From Hoplostethus atlanticus (lineage: Eukaryota > Chordata > Actinopteri > Trachichthyiformes > Trachichthyidae), in contig JAXDDX010000003.1 of assembly GCA_034670405.1 (NCBI GenBank), positions 4,226,501-4,290,500 on the forward strand: a DNA stretch of 64,000 nt. Direction: 5' to 3'. Below, one piece after another: positions 42,901 to 53,589 of this stretch. The notes beneath the pieces were generated by a model. That model had not been told where the DNA came from. It saw only the letters and a list, made by a program, of their open reading frames with translations, and searched no databases. The translations under genes and the position numbers were made by a program. How positions within the stretch are numbered: the first letter of the stretch is position 1; the number at the start of each line of letters is the position of its first letter.

Positions 42901-45000
42901 ACAGCATCGTACCCCATCAGAACCACCACTCGCTGAGGGCCCAGGTACACGGTCATCACAGGGCCATGTCTTTCCCTGAGCTGGAGGTTTAGCAAAGCAA
43001 CAAACACTCATTCCATTCCTGCCCAGACAAGCCCACAAATAGACAAAGGAAAATGCATAAAAGCACTGGCACTAAAATCTAATGCTAACATTGTTTTCCC
43101 ATTAGAGTAATTTCTGTAAAACAAATGACAAATGTAAGAGGTGTCCCTCCTGGCCTTTGGAGTAGAATATTTTGATATTAGTTTTGGCTCCTTGATCTTT
43201 TGATTGTTGTAATGTAGTTAGTTTTATTCTTGTTTTTTTGTTTTTCCAGTAAAATGCTGTTATTAGTGTGTCTAGTGTGTTGAACCATTTTGCAGTTGGT
43301 TGGATTGGGATCACTGTAAATTAGTAGGTGATTTTTGGTAATGCCATCATCTTTACAGTGGCAATACGTCCCATGATGGATAGTGGTAATGTCATCCATC
43401 CATCTAGGTCATCTTGTATTGTTTTTAATAGTAGCCATCACCATCATAGTCAACCACTATAACCTACAGCTACCTCAGAGAGAATTGGGACAGTGTCAAA
43501 CAATTGTAAACACGTACGAAGTAAACAGAACCTTAGTAACAGGATACCAATAAGTTCCCACGTTAGGGAAGTCATGCATTAGTATGGAAAGCAACAATGG
43601 CTTACTGGGAAATGTAGTCCAAGTCAAGGTAAACAAACGAGTGTAGACTAGGTTAGCCAGTTCGGCTAGCTCACCTAGTCTCTTCACACATTACTTGGAG
43701 TGAGAGAGGAGAGTTCCCCGGCCCGACGTAGAATCTGATTGCGAATGTGAAAGTAGTGTACTCTTAGGACAAATGGTCGGTGTGCATCTCCCTCTTTGGG
43801 CTGGTCCCGCAGCGTACGATGGGCTCGATCTAGCAGGGGCTTTTCGTCCAGGCGAACTATTTCCTCTAGTAGTTGGGCAATAAACTCAGTAGGACGAGGC
43901 CCCTCCAACCCCTCCGGTAGACCCACCAACTGAATATTATTTCTTCTGGTTCTCCCCTCCAGGTCCTCGCATCCGGTCATCCAGATGTTTAACTTGAGCC
44001 ATCAGCTTGCTAACTGTAGCCGCTAACTCCGTTATCCGGCCACTATGGTCTGTAGCTGCTAGCTCAAGCTCTAGCATAGTTTGTCCGTGTTGTTCGACCT
44101 GTTCTTGCAATGGTTCTATCGACTCTTTTAGTTCTTTTCGGACAGAGCAAATCTCGGAGCGGGGAAGTGGAAGACAAAGAGTCAAGTTTCCCAAAGATGT
44201 CAGCTTTCAGGGAGTACATCATAGTTTGCAAAAGTTCGGCATTGAGTGTGTTATCAGCATTAGCCTCAACCACCTGTTGAGTAACGGGTGTTATGCCGCG
44301 TTTTGCATGCACGCCGAGATGTGCATCCAGGAAAAGGCGAGGCTTTGTTGCGGCCTCCTCTCGGTGGTTTGGATTTTAGACGAGCAGAAGACATTTTGGT
44401 CGTTTTGGTTTATAAAAAAAAGTCACATACAACAAATTTTAAGTATATGTTTATGTTTTCCAACTATAAATGACAAGAACCGTGCAGGAAATATGAATAA
44501 GTCACATTCTCAGGAGCAACGGGGAAACGCGTCTTACATCCTTGGCGCTCCTCCACCGACTTGACGCACTTAACAAGCAAAACTTATCATGACAACCCAA
44601 AACACTAGCTTGTAAACCAAATAACAGGTTACCATCGGCGTCTTTGCCCAGGTAGAAGGCGTTTACACTTTGTCTCCATGAATGCAGAAGCACATGGCTC
44701 TGACGTATCTGACTCTTCCTCTACAGACTCCTTGGCTAACCACTGAGTCTTGCTAAATTGTTTGTGTTACATTGTCACATTCTGGTCTGCATCGTTGTGA
44801 ACAAGTTACTATCAATCTCAAGCTCTCACCTTCAGCAGAGTTTTGAAGGGCGCTCTTTTGTCCAGCTGTGGCAGGTTTCCTATGAGAGGAAAAGCAGTGG
44901 GTCCTGGAGGTAAACGGTACTGTCTAGAGTTCCTCACACTGAACAGCCACAGCAGAGCTAAGATTAGCCCTGCCAAGATCAATGTGCCAGAGACCTCCAT
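39934..45000 (-). CDS. Cytochrome P450 family 2 monooxygenase, intact, nine exons
   Basis: A microsomal haem monooxygenase of the CYP2 family, oxidising xenobiotics or lipids with electrons from P450 reductase (family knowledge). Exons in transcript order: 44830-45000, 42818-42980, 42432-42581, 42109-42269, 41439-41615, 41094-41235, 40595-40782, 40358-40499, 39934-40121. All phases fit, giving 493 aa in the nine-exon pattern of CYP2 genes. Residues 5-20 are the membrane anchor, followed by the PPGP hinge (31-34). The I-helix AGTETT is at 298-303, EVQR (the ExxR of the K-helix) at 355-358 and the haem loop FSAGKRACVG at 429-438 with Cys436. An ATG four codons upstream is also in frame. I chose 45000 because the tandem copy starts at the same MEVSGT. 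The position near tgfb1 suggests the fish relatives (CYP2X/CYP2Y type) of the human 19q CYP2 cluster, but the subfamily is not proven. Confidence 0.93.
41895..42012 (-). repeat. Dispersed fish repeat in a CYP2 intron
   Basis: The stretch with GTCTTGCCCAAGACACTTTA and GGGCTTGAACCCAGATCCTC resembles a common fish repeat. A shorter relative lies near 38545-38580 (CTTGCTCAAGGACACTTCAG). Orientation and family are uncertain. Confidence 0.4.
43102..43430 (-). mobile_element. L1-type LINE ORF2 fragment (copy A) in CYP2 intron 1
   Basis: The minus strand encodes [20 protein letters not shown] followed by [17 protein letters not shown], the C-terminal part of a fish L1-like ORF2 polyprotein past the reverse transcriptase. 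Upstream in the element, MDDITTIH and related residues continue the frame with breaks. It is non-functional. The same region recurs at 47045-47170. Confidence 0.75.
43684..44395 (-). pseudogene. L1-type LINE ORF1 protein remnant in CYP2 intron 1
   Basis: The minus strand carries a broken ORF1 of a fish L1-like element. It begins around 44390 ([15 protein letters not shown]), then frameshifts into a segment with [18 protein letters not shown], a coiled coil. After another shift come [20 protein letters not shown] and [11 protein letters not shown], the RNA-binding domain signature of L1 ORF1p. At least two frame changes are needed, so it is dead. It likely belongs to the same insertion as the ORF2 piece at 43102-43430, with the sequence between them missing. 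Confidence 0.8.
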
Positions 45001-45278
45001 GATGCTCTCCACAAGAAAAATATCCTACTGCGTGTCTCGCTGGATTCCTTTTATGGTTGTGTCCAAACTAGTCAGGGAGAGCTTTGATAATGCTCATGCT
45101 GGTACTGCTACCTTCGGCCTGGTTGATTCTGGTAGATAAGATAGTTGGCTGGAATACTGTTGGGGCAGAAGTGAACCACGTGACTCTTAGTAGTGGAGCT
45201 CTGGACCTTAGCGCTTTTTTTAGCGCTTTTTTTTTTGTTATGGAAAGTTCAGAGAGGATTATATGCATATATTGATAT

Positions 45279-45395
45279 ACAGTACCTTGCAAACGTTTTC
45301 AAACCCGTTGACTTTTTGCACATTCAGTTGTGCTATGAGGTCATTTCAAAACATTTTCATTTATTTGGGATTTCATTTGGGGGTCTTGAGGTTTC
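45279..45395. repeat. Possible solitary end of a Tc1-like transposon
   Basis: TACAGTACCTTGCAAACG, then TTTTCAAACCCGTTGACTTT, resembles the terminal repeat of fish Tc1-like elements that starts CAGTGCCTTGC. No transposase or opposite end was found nearby. Confidence 0.35.
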
Positions 45396-45423
45396 AGAGA
45401 AAGGATAAATCATCACCCTCCCA

Positions 45424-46099
45424 TCACTGTTTGTGAAAATATAGAAGGTGAAATAGTTGCTCAGTTTTTCCCTGTCCAATAGTAGTGGTTACTTTTTCCC
45501 AAAAATGTTGTATCAGTGGACAGAGCCACAGTGCATGGAGGTAGGCGTCAGTTGTGTTGAGTGTACAGTGAGTGCATGTGTCTGATCCAGTAAATCCCAT
45601 TATGTGCATCTTGTGCTGTGTGATGTGTGTTCTGTGAATGATCTTGTATTGAATTAGCCTTATGTTAGTGTTTGTTGACACGCTGAAGATGTTGTTACAG
45701 ATTTTATTCCAAAAGTTCATATTGGTGTGGATGTTGAGGTCTTTGTCCCATTTTGAGTCAATGGAAGATATGAGTTGATACAGTGTTGAGAGTGGTTTGT
45801 TTGATTTTGCAATTTTATTGATGCTATCCAATAATGGTCAGGTGGTTGTTAGAGATATTCATTTTTGCCTTTATTGAATGTTTTAGTTGGATGTATTGTC
45901 AGTTTTGTTGTTTCTCAATGTTGTATTTTTTGATAAGTTGTTGGAAACTCAGCAAAGATGTGATGGAGGTGTGTGATCCCTTTTTCTTTCCATTTAGTGC
46001 CTACTAAAGGTGATTTATTCACAGTGAGGTCTGGATTGTGCCAGATAGCTGTTTGTGTGCTAGGTGACATTGTAAATTATTTTTTGTTGACTTTCCGTC
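45424..46099 (-). mobile_element. L1-type LINE ORF2 3' fragment (copy B, distal part)
   Basis: The minus strand encodes the ORF2 C-terminus: WHNPDLTVNKSPLVGTKWKE around 46010-46065, then after breaks FWNKICNNIFSV, IIHRTHITQHKMHIMG and a Cys-rich CTHCTLNTTDAYLHALWLCP. It is continuous with 46799-47290 once the MITE between is ignored. It lies just upstream of the intact CYP2 gene. Confidence 0.75.
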
Positions 46100-46101
46100 T
46101 A

Positions 46102-46798
46102 TGGAGGACCAGAACTGACTTAACTATAAATGAATGAATGAATGTATCTATAAATAAATAAATAAATCAAATCAAATCAACTAATCAGTGTATATATATA
46201 GAAATAAAATAATGCATTCATGCACACAGTAATAAATAATTAAATAGATGAAATCTGGTGTAAATGTATATTTCTGTATTTTTTTCCTATTTATTTATTG
46301 TCTCATTAATTTATTTCTGTTATATTTATTTACTTATTTGTGTATTTATTCCTCTGATAATTTAATTCTGTATTTATACATTTCTCTTTTTATCTATTTC
46401 CTTATATTAATGCATTTTCTGTATATATTCCTTTCCCTATTTATTAATTTATTTCTGTATTTCCTTGTCCCTATGATAATGAGGGGGCGGTCCATCAGAG
46501 CTGGTCATGGTTTTCCCTTGCTCCCATTGGTTGATCGGTCTTATAACTACGGAATTCAACTCTCGGGAATAAATACACAAATAAGTAAATAGAGAAATAA
46601 ATATAAACAGAAATAAATGAATGAGACAAATAAATAGGACACAAAATACAGAAATATACATTTATACCAGATTTCATCTATTTATTTATTTATTACTGTG
46701 TGCATTAATGCATTATTTTATTTATTTCTATATTTATACACTGATTAGTTGATTTTATTTATTCATTTATTTATAGTTAAGTCAGTTTTGGCTCTCCA
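46102..46798. mobile_element. Palindromic MITE with long inverted repeats and TA target duplication
   Basis: About 697 bp. The left end TGGAGGACCAGAACTGACTT is matched by the inverse of the right end, TGGAGAGCCAAAACTGACTT. Similarity continues inwards for about 240 bp (arms about 46102-46353 and 46563-46798), all AT-rich with ATTTATTT repeats. A TA dinucleotide flanks both sides (46100-46101 and 46799-46800), as in Tc1/mariner-type insertions. It splits an L1 ORF2 frame. No transposase is encoded. The central 200 bp includes a GC-richer block near 46480-46560. Confidence 0.8.
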
Positions 46799-47290
46799 TA
46801 TCCACCAAGCTCTCAGAGTCGTAGCAATTGCGAAGTCCTTGAAACAGTTGTGTTTTTTGATAGATTGACTGAGAAAGGGTCGGTCTGTGATCGCTATGTC
46901 TTGGCATTCGGTTTGTTCGATATCAAGCCATGGGTGGTGGTGATGGGTTGCATGGATCCATTTGATAAGATATTGTAATTGGCTTGCTAAGTAGTAGTGT
47001 TGAATAGTGTTGGGTGCTTCTAGGCCTCTTTGATCTTTTGATTGTTTTATTCTGGGTTTTTTGTTTTTCCAGTAAAATGCTGTTATTAGTGTGTCTAGTG
47101 TGTTGAACCATTTTGCAGTGGCAATACGTCCCATGATGGATAGTGGTAATGTCATCCATCCATCTCATCTTGTATTGTTTTTAACAGTGGAGTGAAGTTA
47201 AGGTGGAACAACTCTGACAGCTTGGAGGAGAGTTTTATACCTAAATATGTGATGTTGCCAGTGGTGAGATTGATGTAGCATTCCAGCTAT
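46799..47290 (-). mobile_element. L1-type LINE ORF2 fragment (copy B, proximal part)
   Basis: The minus strand encodes YLGIKLSSKLSELFHLNF near 47190-47250, then [40 protein letters not shown] and ATTLRAWWI, ending where the MITE begins. Compared with copy A it lacks about 60 bp (a segment including VIPIQPT), so GRIAT runs straight into AKWFNT. It ends within about 30 bp of the CYP2 pseudogene stop. Confidence 0.78.
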
Positions 47291-47309
47291 CTCTGCCATG
47301 ATGCCATGA

Positions 47310-50300
47310 TCAACGTGGGGTGGCGATGATCTGGATATCACGGGGCACATTGGTGAAGCTGCTGTACACAGGGCTGAGGTCTACACTCTCAGGGCCCCCA
47401 GGGCAGGAGAAGGTGAAGCGCTTCAGCTAGTGAAACTATGAAGATGAAAAGCTCCATGCGAGCCAGAGACTCTCCGACACAGACTCTCTTCCCTGGGGAA
47501 AGATGAAATCACAAACAAAGCACTGCAAGAGAAAATAGGTGCTTGAGCTTAAAGGGCTTAAAAGTTTTTACTGTTCATCAGGAGGGTTATTGATCAATAC
47601 CAGTGACTCCCACCTCCTTGATTTAATTATTAGCTGCCCACAACCAGGTGTGAACCAAAAAGGCTGAGGTCCACAGAATTGTATATTTGAAAACTCTTAA
47701 TGTGAATTTTAAAAAGAGGTTTCTGAGTTTTGTGTTTGCGCTTTACCTGCAGAAAATACCATGAATGCAGGGTTTTTCTTAAAGTTTCCATTCTGGTCCA
47801 GGAAGTGCTGAGGGTTAAAGGACCAGGGGGTCGCCCTAGTGTTGTTTCTCTCTCAGTACAGAGTGCAGCATGGGAATGATAATTGTACCCTGTTGAGAAG
47901 AGATGTCATCTGTTAATATAAGACAATTATGTAATAGGCGTCTTGTAATTCTCTGAAATGTAAAGTGTATATATTGAACATTGTGTTAAAGCCTGCAATC
48001 TTTGCACATTTTGCACTATTTCTGGAAAACAACAATAATGAAATCAGTGTACCTTGGGAATTGTGTAGCCCCTGAAATTGATGTCCTGTAATGCACAGTG
48101 AGGGAGGCTGTAGGGGGCAATATCCAGAAAACGCTGCACTTCATGGATGAATGCATGTGTGAAGGGGAGAGACTTCCTGTCCTCCATAGTGGGACACCGC
48201 TCTCGTCCTATCACACTGTCAATCTCCTGCTGCATTTGCTCTGAAGGGGAAAAACAAACAGGATGGAGGCACAAATCTAATGTTATGAATGTCATTAGGC
48301 AAGTGTTGAGTGGCTGATTCAATTCCTGACCAGGAAGTATCTAGTATTTTTTGGCAGCCTTTTTAGGTGACCTACCCTGTATGTTTGGGTATTTGATGAG
48401 TGCACTGAGTGCATATCTGAGAGTAGTGTTGGTGGTCTGTGTTCCTGCCACGAACAGATTCACCACTACAGACACCAAGTTCTCATAGTGGAACTCAGTT
48501 GAGGGATTGTCCTTTTCCTAAAATGACAAAACAGGAACAATTGAACAGTTTCGTTCCAAAAACGAGACACCTACACTGACTGATTTAAAGTTAATCTTAT
48601 TATGGATATAGGCTATTTTAAGACCATTGTCTATAAACTGCTAATTCTTGAGGAGTAGTCTAGATTTTTATAATGGTGAGTAATATTCAGGAAATAATAT
48701 CATTTTATGAAAATGGATTTGGAGTTTTTGGAAAAAAAAAACAATGACACTGCTTGATTGTGATAAGATAAGGTAAGATACAGCTTAGGTCCACGACTCC
48801 AAAGAACAAATGATAATGAAATGCTACCCAACCTGACTGAGCCGGGTGAGGAAGCAGTCGATGTAGTCTCTTGGGGAGTTGGGGTTGGCCGTCTCATGGT
48901 GCTCTTCGATCTTCCTCATGATAAACTCTCTCACCTCATCTATCTGGGCAAAAATGGTGTGCTGGTGGCCTGGCAGACGCTCCATGATCCAGGGAAAGAT
49001 ATTGTACAGCTATAGGAGGGAATCAGAGGGAGCCAGGGTGCATAGGGTTGTTTCTCATGATTTAGGATCTGACATACAAGGGTGTTGAATTACATTACAT
49101 TACATTACAGGCATTTAGCAGACGCTTTTATCCAAAGCGACTTACAATAAGTGCATTCAACATAGGTAGGCAAGACAACTACTAGTCACCAGAAATCATA
49201 AGTGCATTTCCTCCCTAAACAAGCATAAGAGCAGAACCAGCACTGAGGTAAAAGTGCAATAAGTTAACTACCTACTTTTTAATTAAATGAGACAAATAAG
49301 TAAATCAAATAAACAGAGCTAATAAATGAATATTTGAAGGGTTTCATTCAAAAATGCTGTGTATTAATTTTGAAAAATATGTTACTGTATTTCCATTGAC
49401 CAATACTTCAAAAAATACCGATTATATATATTGTACTGTTTTGTAACCAAAGTGTGTTAAGATAACTAAAATACTCAATAATAATCCATAGTGAGTTTTT
49501 TAAGTCAGTGTCACATGAATGAATTGGTGGATATTTCACTTACACCTGAAAACCCTTGATTCTCTAATTCATTAAAAATTACACACTGCTATAATTTCCA
49601 CCATTTTACTATACTGCATAATCCACCTTTTTTGGAATGATATGCAGGATCACTTTCTTCAGTCTATCTCCCTTTCCCTGCCCGAGTGCCACCTCCTCTT
49701 ACCTGGCCCATAGGACTGCTGGCAAAGGTTATAAACTCGGTCATGTTGTGGAGGAGCCGGAGGAAGTGCTTGTCATCGTAGCTGAAGCGCTGGCCAAACA
49801 CCAGGCAGCAGATCACGTTGGACACCGCGCAGCACAATAAGAAGGCGGGATCAAATGGTGTGGCTGGAGCCAAGGGGACAAACACTGTGAGCCAAGCCTC
49901 AGTGTGACACAGTCTTGCATTACAGCAGGTTATGTCTCATGTTCTAGATTTACTTTGTACACACTCAGAAAGAAGGACGGATCAGCTGCAACCCACCTAG
50001 CAATCCAACATTGCCTCCATATTCTATTCCTAATTTTTGACTGAGGATCATTGATTCATCAGATTGTGTAATATTTCTCTCGTAAAGCAACCCTGTACAC
50101 AATATGTGGACTTGGAAGTAACAGTTGAAAACCGTATACACCTTTGAATGCATCTATGCGCGCTGCCAGGTGCTTGCTCTCCTCCTGTATCCACTCCTCC
50201 ATCCCCTTGCGTCCCATCCCAAAGTCTCGGAACGTCGTCAGAGTGAAACTTCGCAACTGGTGCCAGCGCTCCCCGTTACTGATGCTCATCCCTGAGAAGG

Positions 50301-50988
50301 TAAGAGAAAGAGGCTTGTTGACCAACTACATGGTAGCATGCAAGAGTGCAAACTGGCCATTGGATACAGAGAGTGGGAGTCACAAGTCTGTAACAAAACC
50401 ATTTATTTCATGACACTGACAACAGACCGAACATACCATAGCCTTTGGTACTTTTCATCATGAGCGGCACTGCCCATCTGTTCATGAAGTCATTTGCCTG
50501 GTCCACCAGGGCATCCTTCAGTGTCATGTCCCACCAAAACCACAGTCCGCTGCCAGCCCAGGTACACCGTCATCACAGGCCCGTAACGTTCACTGAGCTG
50601 GAGCATGGCATGTATTATCAGAGCAAGAAGCATTCTCATGCCAATCCAACCGTTTATATTTGTGGAGAATTGGCATTTAGACTCAAAATGAAATAGATGA
50701 CAATAGCCTACAAGGAAGAGGCAGTCTGCCTTCAGTTATTCTTGCCAGATACACCAGGATACACCGTTACATCATAAATATCTATGTGTAACGTAGAATA
50801 AATTCATTGCCAAACTCACCTTCATAATGCTTTTGAAAGGTGCATTTTTGATGCAGGTGCAGGTTTCCTATGAGAGGAAAGCCAGTGGGTCCTGGAGGTA
50901 AACGGTACTGTCTAGAGTTCTTCATAATAAACAGCCACAGCAGAGCTAAGATTAGCCCTGCCAAGATCAGTGTGCCAGAGACCTCCAT
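47310..50988 (-). pseudogene. CYP2 pseudogene, tandem copy with all nine exons but four frameshifts
   Basis: Exons aligned to the intact neighbour, in transcript order: 50820-50988, 50437-50597, 50142-50291, 49703-49863, 48833-49009, 48376-48517, 48053-48240, 47747-47889, 47310-47492. Five of them (exons 3-7) keep the same lengths and open frames. Breaks: exon 1 has lost 2 nt after FPLIGNL, exon 2 has lost 2 nt, exon 8 has gained 1 nt and exon 9 has gained 1 nt just after the haem loop ([13 protein letters not shown] is still visible). Splice sites are mostly intact, although the exon 3 and exon 5 donors differ in surrounding sequence. The start MEVSGT and PPGP survive. Young breaks and clean exon structure suggest recent loss. 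Sequencing error at all four sites is unlikely but possible. Confidence 0.88.
49088..49320 (-). mobile_element. L2-type LINE/SINE tail, reversed copy
   Basis: The reverse complement carries CGCTTTGGATAAAAGCGTCT and ends in (TGTAA)n. Unit for unit it matches the 3' half of 33181-33380 in the opposite orientation, including the stretch with GCTTGTTTAGG. It sits in an intron of the CYP2 pseudogene. A more diverged relative is at about 56345-56425. Confidence 0.65.
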
Positions 50989-51262
50989 GATCCCACTTTG
51001 TCTTCTAGTTGTCTCCAACCTGTTTGTCAGATCTTTCCTGTGGTCTGTTGTTGCCTTTGCAGAGGAAGTCTCCGGATCGGAGATGTTAATTTCAGTCGTT
51101 AAATAGTCCCGGCATCATGTGATACTCTGCCTTAGCTGACTATGAACAAAGGGCATCGGGGTCAATGTCCTCAGTCGACATTGTGGAAGGTCGGTAATAT
51201 GATGGTGAGAATACGTCGGGTTTTGGTCCAGAGACAGGGAGCTCAATATCATTTACAATTGT

Positions 51263-51470
51263 GCTGTTTTGTAACCAAAGTGTGCTAAGATAACTAATAT
51301 ACTCAATAATAATCCATAGTGAGTTTTTTTAGAAGTCAGTGTCACATTTTATCAATTGGTGGATATTTCACGTACACCTGAAAACCCTTGATTCTCTAAT
51401 TCATTAAAAAATATGTTAGAATTTCCACCATTTTAGGAATGATATGCAGGATCATCTGCATCATCTTTCC
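51263..51470 (+). repeat. Duplicated intron piece, relic of a further CYP2 copy
   Basis: This stretch is a near copy of 49433-49660, an intron of the CYP2 pseudogene, in the same orientation. Shared blocks include TTTTGTAACCAAAGTGTG, ATACTCAATAATAATCCATA and ACACCTGAAAACCCTTGATT. It lies upstream of the pseudogene, where no CYP2 exon is found, so it fits a third, mostly deleted tandem unit or a local duplication. Confidence 0.7.
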
Positions 51471-51841
51471 TTTCCTCTCTTCCATGTCAATTACTTTCCC
51501 TTCTATCATTTGTAATGGTAATAATTGTAATGATAGATGTTTTACTATAGAGTCAGATTTGACCATAACAGGATGACACCATACGTCTCAGATCCTTATA
51601 ATACAGGTAGGAACAGGTAGAAACGGGTTAGATAAGCATCCCAGTAACTTTATTTCATAGGAATATCATTACATCTTTGAATAAAATGATAATTGATGGC
51701 ATCCAAATCTGCCATGTTCACTGGGTAGGATTCAGATACAATTCTGTCAATATTGTTTCCAACATCCGATGTGTACCAAACTTTTCCCAGGTACAGATTC
51801 AAACATGGGGAATCCAGATGAATGCTTGAAATCCTTCCAGG

Positions 51842-52214
51842 GACAACCTAATCTCGACTGCAGGCCCACCTCCACAACCGCTATGTAGTACAAGTTCTCT
51901 ATGTTCCAGAGGTTTTAGAAAGCTACGTTTTGGAGCATAGCTTCTTCAACCTTTCTAATACATTCCCTGAAAATATGGGGATGATTATTTTCCCCTGTCC
52001 TGAGTAATGAGGCGTTAAGGTATTACATTTTTCATTACTCATTAATCATTACTCAGGACAGGGGAAAATAATCATCCCCATATTTTCAGGGAATGTATTA
52101 GAAAGGTTGAAGAAGCTATGCTCCAAAACGTAGCTTCCTAAAACCTCTGGAACATAGAGAACTTGTACTACATAGCGGTTGTGGAGGTGGGCCTGCAGTC
52201 GGGATTAGGTTGTC
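51842..52214. repeat. Long, nearly perfect palindrome (169-bp arms, 35-bp spacer)
   Basis: The arm 51842-52010 and the arm 52046-52214 are reverse complements with only two mismatches (51855 and 51919 relative to their partners) and no gaps. The spacer is 52011-52045. No coding frame spans the arms, no terminal motif or target duplication was recognised and I know no family for the arm sequence. It could be a recent inverted duplication, a fold-back element, a hairpin RNA source or an assembly artefact. Confidence 0.95.
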
Positions 52215-52975
52215 ATTGTCAATCATTGTCCTATCTGATCAAACCATATAAACCGCCACGCGCCCTCAGATCACAGGACACATGTATGTACTATGGCTGT
52301 CTAACTGCCTCTGGACTGAGCCCCACATATGAAATGATAGCAGTAGTAGTAACAGAACAGCATAACCCACAGAACCCCTGTGCTGCGTTACTAAACGTTT
52401 CAGAGACGGGTTTAATGTGAAACACAATCATGGATGAGGAGTACTGGCTTAACTACAAATGTGATGCAGTGGGGCTATTTTGTAAACAAGAGATCAAATA
52501 TGAGCATTCAATCTTTTAAATATTACAAAACAATTATTTTATGGTGAACCTGCATAAGACCTGTGGTTAAAATAAAGCAGGAGAAATGATCAAAACTGAT
52601 TGGACCACAGGTTTAAACAACAGGATCTAGAGTTGGATGCCACTGTCTACAGACACGGTGTTCCCCTGTGTAAATAACACTTTGGTTATTTATTTATTAA
52701 ATGTTTGGTGTCATCGCTGTGCAGGTTAAGCCATTGATCCATTAACACTTTGTGCTGCTGTTGATCTTCTCAGGACAAGAATGTGCATGTGTATAAACAG
52801 ACAAACAGGGCAGAAAGCAGGGCAAAAGGAAATCAAGCAAAGTGCACAACATATAGACCCTTTTAGCGCCTACGTCACGATTACGTCACGGTGTTAGCTG
52901 GAGGCAAAACAAAGCAAAATTGGAGGCATCGCCTCACCTCAGAGCAGCAGAGTAAGAGGCTACCGTTCACCGAAA

Positions 52976-53167
52976 ATGTCATCTTGCTGTGTTGTTGGAT
53001 GCCAGAATCGAAGGAGAGGCTCCAACTTGAAATTTTATCGTATACCAGCTGCCACTGCCAGTAAAAAAAATCGAAGACAACTATGGTTAAACGCGATAAA
53101 ACGAAAGGATTGGACTGAGGCGATCATCAAAAATGCTCGTGTTTGCAGCGCACACTTCATAGATTAA
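52976..53167 (+). pseudogene. THAP zinc-finger N-terminal fragment of a transposase-type protein
   Basis: An open frame of 63 residues starts MSSCCVVGCQN and shows the C2CH layout of a THAP DNA-binding domain: Cys near 5 and 9, FYRIP, a conserved Trp, then CSAHF. The frame stops before the AVPTF-type end of the domain and no catalytic region follows before the element's right end. It lies just inside the left end of the ISL2EU-like element, where a transposase gene is expected. It is a remnant, not a host THAP gene, though it may be a first exon whose downstream exons were deleted. Confidence 0.75.
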
Positions 53168-53322
53168 ATAAAGTATTGTCTGTTTTAGGTATGGATATGT
53201 GTCTAAAGATTTGTCATGCCCACCTAATCACAAATTGGGGAACTAGGAGGAATAACGTTAGGTGATTTCTCTCGTAACTCTCTTAGCGCATTAGCTAACT
53301 TTTAGTTGTAACGTTATGTGCG

Positions 53323-53589
53323 TCAGGTGTGTGTGTGTGTGTGTTCGGATCGCACGACACAAAACTCATCTGGTAAATCTTTGTATTTTAAGTCTTGTAC
53401 ATGACCATTCAGGACATAGTTATAGGCATCTAAAGATTTATACGCCCTCAGTTTCTCTTTACTATACACGCTTGGTTTCTCTATCAGGTAGGTGTAAATG
53501 TCTGGCCATTCCACAGTAGGTAGTCCTGTCAGATCGTCCGGCCGTCTTTTGCCTCCAGCTAAGCTCCGCCCACAAATAAACGTCATCAT
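53323..53589 (-). pseudogene. N-terminal fragment of the second protein of the ISL2EU-like element
   Basis: The minus-strand frame starts [16 protein letters not shown] close to the right end. It contains [20 protein letters not shown] and [12 protein letters not shown], a signature I recall from fish proteins with SWIM/YqaJ-type nuclease regions. The subterminal repeat encodes LAGGK in this frame. It runs into a GT/CA repeat near 53330 and has no nuclease domain, so it is truncated. Confidence 0.6.

Noticed and set aside
45012-45012. Upstream ATG as the CYP2 start
   Set aside because: It would add only four residues (MESI) and the tandem copy aligns from MEVSGT, so 45000 was preferred, though translation from 45012 cannot be excluded.
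52220-52290. Possible LINE C-terminus (PYKPPRALRSQD) right of the palindrome
   Set aside because: The resemblance to LINE tails is short and isolated, too weak to annotate.
52976-53167. A host THAP-family gene
   Set aside because: The fragment lies inside inverted ends with an AT duplication and has no downstream exons before the right end; a transposon remnant explains it better.
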